A stretch of DNA of 64,000 nucleotides from an uncultured Lachnospiraceae bacterium (GCA_900315735.1 ONAD01000001.1:62001-126000), one strand, 5' to 3'. Shown: positions 36,905 to 46,464, counted from the first letter of the stretch. The notes: generated by a model from the sequence alone, not told the origin. Translations and numbers: made by a program.

Positions 36905-37504
36905 GTGGATTATTACATTGATAAATTGAAGTTAGTAATTGAACAGAATGGTGGAATTGCATCCGCTAAGGATTTTCAGAAAGCAGGTATCGACCGGTTG
37001 CTGCTTTATGATAGTCTGGAAAAACGAATCCTCTTAAAAGAATCTCATGGAAATTATATTTTGACTGATGAGCAGCCGGATGAATTCCGAGTTATTCAAA
37101 GTAGGTCTGATAAATTGATATTTTCCCATGGAACTGCATTATTTTTACATGGAATTTCAGACAGAGTGCCACATAATCTGGATTTAACGGTTCCTCAGGG
37201 AGATAATGTTTCCAGAATAAAGAAGAACTATGAGAATACAAAGTTTCATTATTGTAAGAAGGAACTGTGGGATTTAGGTATTGTGATGTTAAAAAGTCCG
37301 CAGGGATATGACGTTAAGGCATATGATTTGGAACGATGTATTTGTGATTTGATAAGAGATAAAAAGAGCATTGATGTTCAAGTGTATACACAGGCTTTGA
37401 AGGAGTATTTTGGTGGAATGTGTAATCCAAGAAAGATTATCAAATATTCCAGAGCTTTCCATTTGGAACAAAAGGTTAGAATGTATATGGAGGTATTGGG
37501 CTGA
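36905..37504 (+). CDS. AbiEi-type antitoxin / autorepressor
   Basis: A 199-residue protein of the AbiEi antitoxin_4 family. The N-terminal winged-helix region reads DKLKLVIEQNGGIASAKDFQ and AGIDRLLLYDSLEKR, and the C-terminal antitoxin domain includes FSHGTALFLHGISDRVP and DLERCICDLIRDKK. It should neutralise AbiEii and repress transcription. The start is taken as GTG 36905, preceded by GTGGTGAT. The in-frame ATG at 36872 lies inside the -10 box and cannot be transcribed from this promoter. Codon use is more AT-rich than that of neighbouring housekeeping genes, which fits transfer of a defence module. Confidence 0.82.
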   Translation: MDYYIDKLKLVIEQNGGIASAKDFQKAGIDRLLLYDSLEKRILLKESHGNYILTDEQPDEFRVIQSRSDKLIFSHGTALFLHGISDRVPHNLDLTVPQGDNVSRIKKNYENTKFHYCKKELWDLGIVMLKSPQGYDVKAYDLERCICDLIRDKKSIDVQVYTQALKEYFGGMCNPRKIIKYSRAFHLEQKVRMYMEVLG

Positions 37505-38346
37505 AAGCGAGAACACCGGAACAACTAAAGGGACAGATAAGAAGTTTGGCAGAAAAGAGAAAGTTACAGCCACAAGAAGTATTGCAGATATTTTTGCTTG
37601 AACGAATTCTGGAAAGATTGGCAAAGTCACCATATAAAAATAATTTTATATTAAAGGGTGGATTGTTAATATCATCGATGCTTGGAATCTCTGAAAGAAC
37701 TACCATGGATATGGATACTACGGTAACTGGAATCAATGTGGAAGAAGATGAGATAGAAAAGGTAATTCAAGAGATTCTTCTGATTGATGTTGGCGATAAT
37801 ATAGAGTTTGAATTTGAAAGACTTGTAACAATTAGAGAAAAAGATGATTATAATAATTTTCGGGCATTTTTGGTTGCTCATTATGGAAAAATTTCGAATA
37901 AGATAAAGGTTGATATTACTACAGGAGATGAGATAACACCAGGAGCTGTTCAGTATTCTTATAAAACAATATTAGATGACGATGAAATTGATATTATGGC
38001 ATATAATACTGAAACTATTATAGCGGAAAAATATGAGACAGTTATTAGAAGAAATATTGGAACATCAAGAGCCAGAGATTTTTATGATTTATATATGTTT
38101 TATCATATGTATAAGGAGTCGATTCATCCTAAAATATTGAAACTTGCTGTTACAAGAACTGCAAAGAAAAGAGAATCCTTGCAGATAATGTTGGAGTGGA
38201 AAGAGATTATAAGGGATATGAGAGAGGATACAGCCCTAAAAGTTCTTTGGAATAATTATTGCATAAACAATACATACGCAGCGGAGATTCCTTATGAAGA
38301 GGTGATGGAAATAATTCTAAGAATCGCAGAACTGCTTGAATTTTAA
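37501..38346 (+). CDS. AbiEii-type nucleotidyltransferase toxin
   Basis: A 281-residue protein of the AbiEii/AbiGii toxin family (DUF1814, polymerase-beta-like nucleotidyltransferase). NFILKGGLLISSM with the G-rich loop and TMDMDTTV, which carries the DxD metal ligands, are visible, followed by the conserved late region RARDFYDLYMF. AbiEii toxins block growth during phage infection. The frame opens upstream of any ATG, and the family-like N-terminus ARTPEQLKGQIRSLAEKRKL is encoded from 37501. The only candidate with good spacing is CTG 37501, 7 nt after GGAGG (37489-37493) and overlapping the antitoxin stop as CTGA. A TTG at 37546 would remove conserved residues. Confidence 0.8.
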   Translation: MKARTPEQLKGQIRSLAEKRKLQPQEVLQIFLLERILERLAKSPYKNNFILKGGLLISSMLGISERTTMDMDTTVTGINVEEDEIEKVIQEILLIDVGDNIEFEFERLVTIREKDDYNNFRAFLVAHYGKISNKIKVDITTGDEITPGAVQYSYKTILDDDEIDIMAYNTETIIAEKYETVIRRNIGTSRARDFYDLYMFYHMYKESIHPKILKLAVTRTAKKRESLQIMLEWKEIIRDMREDTALKVLWNNYCINNTYAAEIPYEEVMEIILRIAELLEF

Positions 38347-38372
38347 GTGAAAGGATATTAGAGGGGAATGTT

Positions 38373-38405
38373 AAGGCTGCCGCACTATCCAAGTGGGCAG
38401 CCTTT
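38373..38405 (+). terminator. Terminator after AbiE operon
   Basis: AGGCTGCC and GGCAGCCT pair around a 14-nt loop, followed by TTTC. The T run is short. Confidence 0.6.
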
Positions 38406-38508
38406 CGAAAATCCGTTTTCATAAATTAAAAGATTCTTTAATCAAAAAAGTAATTTTCATAATCAAAATGAGTAAATTTACATTTGGAACATGAGTCTAA
38501 AAAGAACA

Positions 38509-39528
38509 CTATAACTTCTCCGGCGTAAATACATTGATATCATTTCCGGTACCGCTAAGTGGCATCTGATAACAGGTAGAGTCATTGCCATATGCATAGA
38601 AGTAAAGGTACTGTGAGGTGGTATGTAATGCGGTATAATTACCGGATATCAGTAATTCCTCATTGCTTCCGTCAGTGAGACAGCGGTAGATACCGGCACC
38701 CTCTCCATTTTTCTGATAATAGATATAATCCCCGGTGACGTTGTAACAGTCAATTCGGGATGGAATGATAAGGTTGGCAGCACCGCTGCTTAAGGAATAA
38801 GTGCTCAGTCCATAATTGTTGTCACCATCCATATAATAAGCCATGTCATTGATTACGGTCGGTTCATAACAGGTGCAGCTATAGAGTGTGGCAACGGAGT
38901 TGTCGGCAGTATCAAGCTGCAGGAGAGAGTGGGAATCATTCTCACCATTAATGTACATATACTGTCCATTGGAAGAGCAGGTCTTATATGGAAATTTGGA
39001 AACCTGTTCTTTTTTCGTGCCATCGATTTTTACACGATACAGGGTAGAAGCCGTTTCCTTGTCATAGTGGATGTAATAAATATAATTTCCGTACAGTCCG
39101 GCATAAAGACTTGGGTCATCATCTAAAATGGTAACCTTCCCGCCATCACGGTCAATGCGGCATAAGCTGTTGGTTCCAAAATTCAGAAAAGAAAAATTGG
39201 TATCCTCACTTTTGTTATTTCTGACGTAGTAGACATAGTGTTCATCTGCATTGATATAAGAGACGGTATCGTCGGAAAGCTTCTTCATGTTGGTGCCGTC
39301 AGGATTCATGGAATAGAGTCTGTGATTGTCAGAAGGATTACTGAAGAAAACAGTGCCGTTACTTTCACAGAAAAGTCCGCCATTATAAAGATTTCCGGCA
39401 GTATTTCCATTGACATAACCGGAATTCATTTTTGTGCGGTTGAGAAAGTGAATCAGACAAAAAACTGCAATCAGAATAAGGATAATTGCAATCGTGATAA
39501 AGAGTTGCTTTTTTCGTTTGTTTTTCAT
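38509..39528 (-). CDS. DUF5050-type beta-propeller protein, membrane anchored
   Basis: A 339-residue protein with one N-terminal hydrophobic anchor (about 9-27) after KNKRKK. The rest consists of repeated blades with the pattern YYxxxxxxxxLYRVxxDGT (for example TLYRVKIDGTKKEQVS and SLCRIDRDGGK), the DUF5050/low-density-receptor-like propeller of Clostridia. It is likely to be extracellular or membrane-attached, with a binding or sensing role that cannot be told from sequence. GGAGGATT precedes its start on the minus strand. A family A repeat lies directly upstream. Confidence 0.75.
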   Translation of the reverse strand: MKNKRKKQLFITIAIILILIAVFCLIHFLNRTKMNSGYVNGNTAGNLYNGGLFCESNGTVFFSNPSDNHRLYSMNPDGTNMKKLSDDTVSYINADEHYVYYVRNNKSEDTNFSFLNFGTNSLCRIDRDGGKVTILDDDPSLYAGLYGNYIYYIHYDKETASTLYRVKIDGTKKEQVSKFPYKTCSSNGQYMYINGENDSHSLLQLDTADNSVATLYSCTCYEPTVINDMAYYMDGDNNYGLSTYSLSSGAANLIIPSRIDCYNVTGDYIYYQKNGEGAGIYRCLTDGSNEELLISGNYTALHTTSQYLYFYAYGNDSTCYQMPLSGTGNDINVFTPEKL

Positions 39529-39552
39529 AAGAATCCTCCTTTGATGTCATAT

Positions 39553-39911
39553 GTAATCGGATGATTGTGAAATTTGGAAATATGACAGGCAGTTATTTCT
39601 TTTTTTCAATATTTGACAGAATGGCAACATTGTCTGGGTGATTGCGGATACAATTTCCGAAGTCTGCTAAGGGCACTTGGAATTTCTGCAACAACCGGCA
39701 ACGCTGGCACAGGATGTGCCGGCGAGGCGCAAGCTGAACATGGATGTGAATTTGCGCCGGTTGCCGCAACTACGAGATATGATATGGAAATTCTTAGTGC
39801 CCCTTGCAGACGAAAGGATGTATCCGCTGCAGCCGGATAAAGTTGTCAATCAGTCAAAGGAATGGAAAAACTCCTCTGCAACATTTCCAAATTCCACAAT
39901 TCTTACGATAA
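39553..39911. repeat. Long inverted-repeat element with three-way-junction core (family A, copy 2)
   Basis: This fills most of the 466-nt gap between the divergent DUF5050 and pheA genes. The left arm ATCGGATGATTGTGAAATTT ... GCGGATAC ... TCTGCTAAGGGCAC pairs imperfectly with the right arm GTGCCCCTTGCAGA ... GTATCCGC ... AAATTCCACAATTCTTACGAT, ending at 39909. The core has a closing stem CGGCAAC/GTTGCCG (39696-39702 with 39760-39766). It holds hairpin a GCTGGCAC/GTGCCGGC and hairpin b GGCGCA/TGCGCC with the shared loop sequence TGAACATGGATGTGAATT. It matches copy 1 almost base for base in the core but not in the outer arms. Confidence 0.8.
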
Positions 39912-39936
39912 AAATTATAACTTTCTTTTGGGAAAC

Positions 39937-39965
39937 TTGCAACCGAAATGGGAATGGTATATGAT
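39937..39965 (+). promoter_or_regulatory. pheA operon promoter
   Basis: TTGCAA at 39937-39942, a 17-nt spacer and TATGAT at 39960-39965, 30 nt before the pheA start. Confidence 0.55.
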
Positions 39966-39994
39966 AGAAAAAAATAATAAGGTGAAAGATAACA

Positions 39995-41125
39995 ATGAAA
40001 GATTTAAAAGAGATAAGAGCAGAAATTGACAGCGTGGATAAAGAGCTGGTAGAACTGTATGAGAAACGTATGGCACTGACCGAACAGGTGGCAGATTATA
40101 AGCTTTCTACCGGGAAAAAAGTCTTTGATAAGGCAAGAGAAGAAGAGAAATTAGAAAAGGTCACTTCCATGGTGGATGACCCGTTTTTAAAACGTGGAAC
40201 CAGAGAGCTTTTTGAGCATCTGATGAGCATGAGCAGAAAACGGCAGTATCAGAAGCTGGCAGAAAAAGGAATTATGGAGCCAATCCCATTTGAAGAGGTA
40301 ACGGCGCTTCCGGATAAAAATATAAGAATCGTATATCAGGGAGAAGAAGGCGCATACAGCCAGATGGCAATGCAGCAGTTTTTCCATGATACCACAAACA
40401 GTTATCATGTGCAGACCTGGCGGGATGCCATGGAAGCAATCGCAAAAGGAGAAGCGGATTATGCAGTACTTCCGATTGAGAATTCTTCTGCGGGAATTGT
40501 TTCAGAAAATTATGATCTGCTGGTAGAATATGATAATTGTATCGTGGGAGAGCAGATTATTCCGATAGACCACTGCCTGCTTGGAACGAAAGGCTCCAAG
40601 TTATCTGATATCGAGCAGGTGTATTCCCATCCGCAGGCACTGATGCAGTGTGGCAGATATTTAGATGAGCATCGGAGCTGGGAGAAGCACAGCTTTAAGA
40701 ATACCGCCATGGCAGCAAAGAAAGTTAAAGAGGACGGACTTACAAGACAGGCAGCCATTGCAAGCCGCCTTACTGCGGATATTTACGGGCTTGATATATT
40801 GGATGAGCATATCCAGGATAACAGCAATAACTGTACAAAGTTTGTCATTGTGACCGGTCGGAAGATTTTCTTAAAGGATGCCGGAAAAATCAGTATTTGC
40901 TTTGAAATTCCGCATGAAAGCGGAACCCTTTATCATATGTTATCCCATTTTATCTTTAATGATTTAAACATGAATAAGATAGAATCAAGACCATTGGGAG
41001 AGCGGAACTGGGAATATCGTTTCTTTATCGATTTTGAAGGAAACTTGAATGAGAGTGCAGTGAAGAATGCATTGCATGGAATTAAAGAGGAAGCGGAGAA
41101 TTTTAAGATTCTCGGAAATTATTAG
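39995..41125 (+). CDS. pheA: Bifunctional chorismate mutase / prephenate dehydratase
   Basis: A 376-residue P-protein for phenylalanine synthesis. Residues 1-90 are an AroQ chorismate mutase (EIRAEIDSVDKELVELYEKR). About 108-285 is prephenate dehydratase (YQGEEGAYSQMAM; LPIENSSAGIVSENYDLL; the catalytic TKFV near 284). About 298-376 is the ACT regulatory domain with the Phe-binding ESRP motif, here KIESRPLGERNWEYRF. Feedback inhibition by Phe is therefore expected. AAGGTGAAAG lies upstream. Confidence 0.95.
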   Translation: MKDLKEIRAEIDSVDKELVELYEKRMALTEQVADYKLSTGKKVFDKAREEEKLEKVTSMVDDPFLKRGTRELFEHLMSMSRKRQYQKLAEKGIMEPIPFEEVTALPDKNIRIVYQGEEGAYSQMAMQQFFHDTTNSYHVQTWRDAMEAIAKGEADYAVLPIENSSAGIVSENYDLLVEYDNCIVGEQIIPIDHCLLGTKGSKLSDIEQVYSHPQALMQCGRYLDEHRSWEKHSFKNTAMAAKKVKEDGLTRQAAIASRLTADIYGLDILDEHIQDNSNNCTKFVIVTGRKIFLKDAGKISICFEIPHESGTLYHMLSHFIFNDLNMNKIESRPLGERNWEYRFFIDFEGNLNESAVKNALHGIKEEAENFKILGNY

Positions 41126-41146
41126 AAAGACAGGTAAGACATTAAG

Positions 41147-42442
41147 ATGAAGCATTCAGGAGAATTAATTTTATATAAGAACTTTGAAAACGGAGAATTA
41201 TTTTATAATTTTACATGGATTTTGGAAAACTATGATAGTGAATTTTACAATCGGTCTGATATAGTAGAATTGTATTATCGATGTTTGAATCAACTGATTG
41301 AACTGGCAGTGAGCCACGGTTTTGAAGGAAATCTGTGGCACTGTTTTCTTGCGTTCATTATGGTAAATAATGAAAATGCATACAGTACCGCCTGTGAAAT
41401 GAAGGGAGCGGTAAACGGAAGCATTAATGCCATTGCAGCTCATGATTTTGCTATTTTAAAAGAAATGTTTGATTATAACTTAAATGAAGTGGCAAAGACA
41501 CTGGAAATTGATGATATGGATGTCCTTCAGAATTTCAAAGGACCGGATGACAACGGAAGTGTATTTAACAAACGTATCCGTGACTGTATCTGTGAGCTGG
41601 CTGTAGAACTGGCTTCTGCAGTGGATACCAAGGCATTTCAGGACAGCGTAACCGGATTCTATGAAAGATTTGGCGTAGGTAATCTGGGATTACATAAAGC
41701 ATTCCGTATCCAGAATACCAACGGCGTTGTAGAACTGGCACCGATTACCAAAATCGCTCATGTGAAACTGGATGACCTGGTAGGATATGAGATTGCAAAG
41801 AAGAAGCTGGTGGATAATACAGAAGCTTTTGTAAAGGGAAAAAGTGCCAATAACTGTCTGTTGTTTGGTGATGCAGGTACCGGTAAGTCAACCAGTATAA
41901 AGGCAATTGCCAATCAGTATTATGAGCAGGGTCTTCGTCTGATTGAAGTTTATAAGCATCAGTTTAAAGATTTGAACACCGTTATTTCCATGATAAAGAA
42001 CCGTAATTATAAATTTATTATATATATGGATGATTTATCCTTTGAGGAATTTGAAATTGAATATAAATATTTGAAAGCTGTAATCGAAGGTGGTCTGGAG
42101 AAGAAACCGGACAATGTACTGATTTATGCAACCTCAAACCGCAGACATCTGATTCGTGAGAACTTTTCAGATAAAGAGGAAGTGCGTGAGGATATGCATA
42201 CTTCTGATACCGTACAGGAAAAACTTTCACTGGTATATCGTTTTGGTGTATCTATTTACTTTGGGGCACCGACCAAGAAAGAATTCCAGCAGATTGTCGT
42301 AGAACTGGCAGAAAAGCAGGGAGTAAAACTTCCGGCAGAAGAACTTTTAGCAGAAGCTAACAAGTGGGAATTAAGTCATGGGGGACTTTCCGGAAGAACC
42401 GCACAGCAGTTTATCAATTATATGTTAGGACAGGAAGCGTAA
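41147..42442 (+). CDS. DUF815 family AAA ATPase
   Basis: A 431-residue protein. The N-terminal 190 residues are unclassified. The DUF815 ATPase follows, with Walker A LFGDAGTGKSTSIKAI (about 241-256), Walker B FIIYMDDLSFEEFE, sensor ATSNRRHLIRENFSD and C-terminal lid GGLSGRTAQQFINYML. Its cellular role is unknown, and related ATPases are found with housekeeping genes across Firmicutes. It lies 21 nt after pheA and 30 nt before the Ppx/GppA gene. Confidence 0.85.
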   Translation: MKHSGELILYKNFENGELFYNFTWILENYDSEFYNRSDIVELYYRCLNQLIELAVSHGFEGNLWHCFLAFIMVNNENAYSTACEMKGAVNGSINAIAAHDFAILKEMFDYNLNEVAKTLEIDDMDVLQNFKGPDDNGSVFNKRIRDCICELAVELASAVDTKAFQDSVTGFYERFGVGNLGLHKAFRIQNTNGVVELAPITKIAHVKLDDLVGYEIAKKKLVDNTEAFVKGKSANNCLLFGDAGTGKSTSIKAIANQYYEQGLRLIEVYKHQFKDLNTVISMIKNRNYKFIIYMDDLSFEEFEIEYKYLKAVIEGGLEKKPDNVLIYATSNRRHLIRENFSDKEEVREDMHTSDTVQEKLSLVYRFGVSIYFGAPTKKEFQQIVVELAEKQGVKLPAEELLAEANKWELSHGGLSGRTAQQFINYMLGQEA

Positions 42443-42472
42443 CAGAAGATTTACACAGGAGGAGGAGCGCGG

Positions 42473-44002
42473 ATGAAGACTTTTGCAGCAATTTATATCG
42501 GGTCTTATGAAATCAGCCTGAAAGTATTTGAACTTTCCATTAAGAGAGGAATCCGGGAAATTGACCATGTCCGCCACAGAATAGAGCTGGGAAGGGATGT
42601 TTATTCCCAGGGATATGTCGGATATGAGACAGCGGATGAACTGTGTCAGGTGCTGAAAGAATTTGTGGGGATTATGGAGATGTACCGGACAGATGAGTAC
42701 GAAGCATATTCCGGTCTTGTTATCCGGGATGCGCAGAACGAAGCATTTATTTTAGACCAGATACGGATTCGTACCGGACTTGAAGTGAAAGTACTGAGCA
42801 ATTCCGAACATCGTTTTATCAGTTATAAGACGGTGGCATCCCAGAAGAATTTTGAAGACATGACCAGTCAGAATGCGGCAGTAGTAGATGTGGGTGGAAA
42901 CAGTATGCAGATTACACTTTTCGTGAAAGGAAAAGTAGTTACCACACAGCATCTTCTGATTGGAATTATGCGTGTGCAGGAGAAACTTTCTGACCTTGGC
43001 ATGCAAAGCGGCAATTATGAGCAGCAGATTCAGGAAGTTGTAGATAAGGAACTGGAAGTATTTAAGGCACTTTACCTTCCAAAAGAAGGAATCCGTTATG
43101 TCATTTTTATGGGAGATTACATCTCTGCATTTATGCCAAAAATCAGTAAAGAGAATGGAAAACGCATGGTAGATGCGGACAAGTTCTATCGTTATACGGA
43201 GAAATTGAGAGCCAAAAATACAGGACAGATTGCAAGGGAATTAGGAATCACCAACGAGAGTGATATCTTACTGATTCCGGCACTGGTTATCTACCGGCAG
43301 TTAGTTGCCACATTAAATGCCCAGAATGTAGTAGTTCCGGGTGTGAATATTAATGATGGTATAGCATATGATTATGCACAGCGGCATAATATGGTGAAAG
43401 CAACACATGATTTCGAAGAGGACGTAATATCTGCGGCAGAATGTATGTCCAAAAGATATTTCGGATATCAGCCACACCTTGAAGCATTGGAGCAGATGGC
43501 AGTCCAGATATTTGATGCCATGAAAAAGATTCACGGACTGGGAAACAGAGAGCGGCTGATGCTTCGGACAGCGGCCATTCTTCATGACTGTGGTAAATTT
43601 GTCAGCCTGGTTAATGGACCGCAGTGCTCTTATGACATTATTATTTCTTCTGAAATAATCGGTCTGACCCATCTGGAACGTGAAATCGTAGCATCTACGG
43701 TACTTTATAACACACTTCCGATAGACAGCTATGACAGACTGGCTGATAAGATGGATCATGACAGTTATCTTACCGTAGCCAAGCTTGCAGCAATCCTTAA
43801 GGTGGCAAATGCCATGGACAGAAGCCACAAGCAGAAATTTAAGAATGTAAAGACTTCTGTTTCCGGAAGAAATCTGATTATTACCATAGAGACAGAAGAT
43901 GATGTAACTTTGGAAAGAGGATTGTTTGAGTCAAAGGCATCCTTCTTTGAAGAAGTATTCAGTATGAAACCGGTGATTAAAGTGAAAAAGGTCTATAGTT
44001 AG
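42473..44002 (+). CDS. Ppx/GppA family phosphatase with HD domain
   Basis: A 509-residue exopolyphosphatase/guanosine-pentaphosphatase family protein. The ASKHA N-terminus AAIYIGSYEISLKVFEL and the phosphate loop VVDVGGNSMQITLF are present; the usual GGGS has become GGNS. The C-terminal third is an HD domain with AAILHDCGKFVSL. The adjacent PPK1 gene suggests polyphosphate or (p)ppGpp turnover as its role. GGAGGAGG lies before ATG. Confidence 0.88.
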   Translation: MKTFAAIYIGSYEISLKVFELSIKRGIREIDHVRHRIELGRDVYSQGYVGYETADELCQVLKEFVGIMEMYRTDEYEAYSGLVIRDAQNEAFILDQIRIRTGLEVKVLSNSEHRFISYKTVASQKNFEDMTSQNAAVVDVGGNSMQITLFVKGKVVTTQHLLIGIMRVQEKLSDLGMQSGNYEQQIQEVVDKELEVFKALYLPKEGIRYVIFMGDYISAFMPKISKENGKRMVDADKFYRYTEKLRAKNTGQIARELGITNESDILLIPALVIYRQLVATLNAQNVVVPGVNINDGIAYDYAQRHNMVKATHDFEEDVISAAECMSKRYFGYQPHLEALEQMAVQIFDAMKKIHGLGNRERLMLRTAAILHDCGKFVSLVNGPQCSYDIIISSEIIGLTHLEREIVASTVLYNTLPIDSYDRLADKMDHDSYLTVAKLAAILKVANAMDRSHKQKFKNVKTSVSGRNLIITIETEDDVTLERGLFESKASFFEEVFSMKPVIKVKKVYS

Positions 44003-44014
44003 GAGAGTATGCGA

Positions 44015-46210
44015 ATGGAAAAATTAAAAGAATATACGAATCCGGAATATTATGAAAACCGTGAGTTAAGCTGGATTAAATTTAATGGCAGAGTATTGAA
44101 TGAAGCAAGAGACAAATCCATTCCGCTTCTGGAACGGTTAAAATTTGTCAGCATAACTTCTTCGAATCTGGATGAATTTTTCATGGTACGTGTGGCTTCC
44201 TTAAAGGACATGGTACATGCAGGCTATAAGAAAACAGATATTGCCGGCATGACTGCATCTGAGCAGTTGGCAGCCATTAATCATGACACAAGGGAGCTGG
44301 TAGAACTGCAGTATTCTACCTATAACCGTTCCCTGATCCCGTTACTGAATGCAAGAGGAATCTATATTGTAGATGCCTATGAAGATTTGGAAGATTTTCA
44401 GGCAGAATATGTGGACCGTTATTTTGAAGAAAATATTTATCCGGTACTGACACCGATGGCAGTGGATGCATCCAGACCATTTCCTCTGATTCGCAATAAG
44501 ACATTAAATATTGTAGCCTTATTGGAAGAAAATCCAAAGAAAGATGATCTTCTTGGAAAAGCAGAGGAGAAGAAGTTAAAGGCAGAGGGTAAGAAGGGCG
44601 GAACCATTTATGAATATGCAACCGTTCAGGTGCCATCTGTATTACCAAGACTGATTCCGATTCCATCCGTAAAGGAAGGGGAGAAATCTTTTATCCTGTT
44701 AGAGCAGATTATTGAGAAGAATATTTCCAAATTATTTTTAGGTCATAAAGTGGTCTGTGCTTATCCATATCGTATTATGCGTAATGCCGACCTTTCCTTT
44801 GATGAGGACGAAGCAGAGGATTTGCTGAAAGAAATTGAAAAATCCTTAAAGAAACGGCAGTGGGGCGAAGTCATCCGTCTGGAAGTGGAATATGGCATTG
44901 ACAAGCGTTTGTTGGCATTCTTAAAGGATGAGCTTCGGGTAGAATCTGAGGATGACATCTTTAAAATCAACGGACCGATTGACTTGACTTACCTTATGAA
45001 AATGTATGGCTTGGAAGGCTGTGATGATTTACGTTATAAACCATATACACCGCAGCCGGTGCCACAGATTCCACAGGGAGAGAGCATCTTTGATGCCATT
45101 AAAAAGGGTGATATCTTACTGCATCATCCATACCAGACCTTTGACCCGGTAGTAGAATTTATCCGTCAGGCAGCCAAAGACCCGGATGTACTGGCAATCA
45201 AGCAGACACTTTACCGTGTCAGCGGTAATTCGCCGATTATTGCATCACTGGCGCAGGCAGCAGAGAATGGCAAGCAGGTATCAGTTCTGGTAGAGTTAAA
45301 AGCCCGTTTCGATGAGGAAAATAACATCGTCTGGGCAAAGAAATTAGAGAAAGCAGGCTGCCATGTAATCTATGGACTGGTAGGCTTAAAGACCCACAGC
45401 AAGATTGCACTGGTCGTAAGAAGAGAAGAAGAAGGCATCTGCCGTTATGTACATCTTGGAACCGGAAACTATAACGATTCCACTGCAAAGCTGTATACAG
45501 ACTGTGGTATCTTTACCTGCTCGGAAGCAATCGGAGAAGATGCAACAGCAGTATTTAATATGTTATCCGGTTATTCGGAGCCGCTGTCCTGGAACCGGCT
45601 GGTGGTAGCACCAATCTGGCTGCGGAAGCGTTTCCTGAAACTAATTGAGCGTGAAACAAAATATGCCAAAGCCGGAAAGACAGCCAAAATTGTAGCTAAG
45701 ATGAATTCCCTTTGTGACCGTGATATTATTGCAGCTTTATATGAAGCATCAGCGGCTGGTGTACAGATTGATTTAGTCGTACGTGGAATCTGCTGTCTGA
45801 AGGTAGGCATTCCAAAAATCAGTGAGAATATCAGAGTGCGTTCCATTGTAGGAAATTTCTTGGAGCACAGCAGAATTTTCTATTTCTATAATGATGGACA
45901 GGAAGAAATTTACATGGGAAGTGCCGACTGGATGCCGCGTAACTTAGACCGCCGTGTAGAGATTATTTTCCCGGTAGAAAATGAAGAGTTAAAGCATAAA
46001 GTAATGCATATTCTGGATGTGGAGCTGGCAGATAATACAAAAGCACATCTCCTTCAGAAAGATGGCACCTATGAAAAGGTTGATAAACGTGGAAAGGTAC
46101 TGGTGAATTCACAGATGCAGTTCTGCAGAGAAGCAGAAGAGGCAGCACCAAAGCCTGCAGATGTTGTAAAAGACCGTATTTTTATCCCGGCAGAACCGGT
46201 AGAGGACTAA
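44015..46210 (+). CDS. ppk1: Polyphosphate kinase 1
   Basis: A 731-residue enzyme that polymerises ATP gamma-phosphate into polyphosphate. N domain: NRELSWIKFNGRVLNEA. Two phospholipase-D-like catalytic His motifs are present: THSKIALVVRR, the autophosphorylated His, and EHSRIFYFYNDG; HLGTGNYND and SADWMPRNLDRRVE complete the site. ATG 44015 is preferred since AGGAG at 44001-44005 is 9 nt away, versus 3 nt for ATG 44009. It forms a synthesis/degradation pair with the gene before it. Confidence 0.95.
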   Translation: MEKLKEYTNPEYYENRELSWIKFNGRVLNEARDKSIPLLERLKFVSITSSNLDEFFMVRVASLKDMVHAGYKKTDIAGMTASEQLAAINHDTRELVELQYSTYNRSLIPLLNARGIYIVDAYEDLEDFQAEYVDRYFEENIYPVLTPMAVDASRPFPLIRNKTLNIVALLEENPKKDDLLGKAEEKKLKAEGKKGGTIYEYATVQVPSVLPRLIPIPSVKEGEKSFILLEQIIEKNISKLFLGHKVVCAYPYRIMRNADLSFDEDEAEDLLKEIEKSLKKRQWGEVIRLEVEYGIDKRLLAFLKDELRVESEDDIFKINGPIDLTYLMKMYGLEGCDDLRYKPYTPQPVPQIPQGESIFDAIKKGDILLHHPYQTFDPVVEFIRQAAKDPDVLAIKQTLYRVSGNSPIIASLAQAAENGKQVSVLVELKARFDEENNIVWAKKLEKAGCHVIYGLVGLKTHSKIALVVRREEEGICRYVHLGTGNYNDSTAKLYTDCGIFTCSEAIGEDATAVFNMLSGYSEPLSWNRLVVAPIWLRKRFLKLIERETKYAKAGKTAKIVAKMNSLCDRDIIAALYEASAAGVQIDLVVRGICCLKVGIPKISENIRVRSIVGNFLEHSRIFYFYNDGQEEIYMGSADWMPRNLDRRVEIIFPVENEELKHKVMHILDVELADNTKAHLLQKDGTYEKVDKRGKVLVNSQMQFCREAEEAAPKPADVVKDRIFIPAEPVED

Positions 46211-46258
46211 AGAAAACAGATACTTTTGCCGATATATAATATGAAACCATTGAAATAA

Positions 46259-46450
46259 AGCTCCAGGGAGGGGATTGTCGCATACGGATATGACGGTTAT
46301 TTTAAGGTTCCAGTTGTATTGCTCGTTCACGAGCAGGCACGACAGCAGAATAGAGAGTATTCGGAGGAATCCAGTCGGAAAAAATGTTCCGAAAATGAAT
46401 TTGAACGAATCTTTCGAAATGCATTAGACGAGGTGAAAGACAAAAATTAA
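46259..46450 (+). pseudogene. Possible gene remnant downstream of ppk1
   Basis: The frame from 46259 is open to TAA at 46448-46450 and encodes protein-like sequence (VAYGYDGYFKVPVVLLVHEQ, then a charged region ending LDEVKDKN). The only nearby start candidates are ATT 46274 and TTG codons. GGGAGGGG sits at 46266-46273, directly against ATT, which is too close for normal initiation. An overlapping frame from ATG 46290 is much less protein-like. It may be a decayed gene or a small gene with an unusual start. The family is unknown. Confidence 0.35.
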
Positions 46451-46464
46451 AAAGTAGTGATAAA

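Noticed and set aside
42880-42915. Loss of activity in the Ppx/GppA protein because GGGS is GGNS
   Set aside because: One residue in a loop is not enough to call the enzyme inactive, and the gene is complete and next to ppk1.
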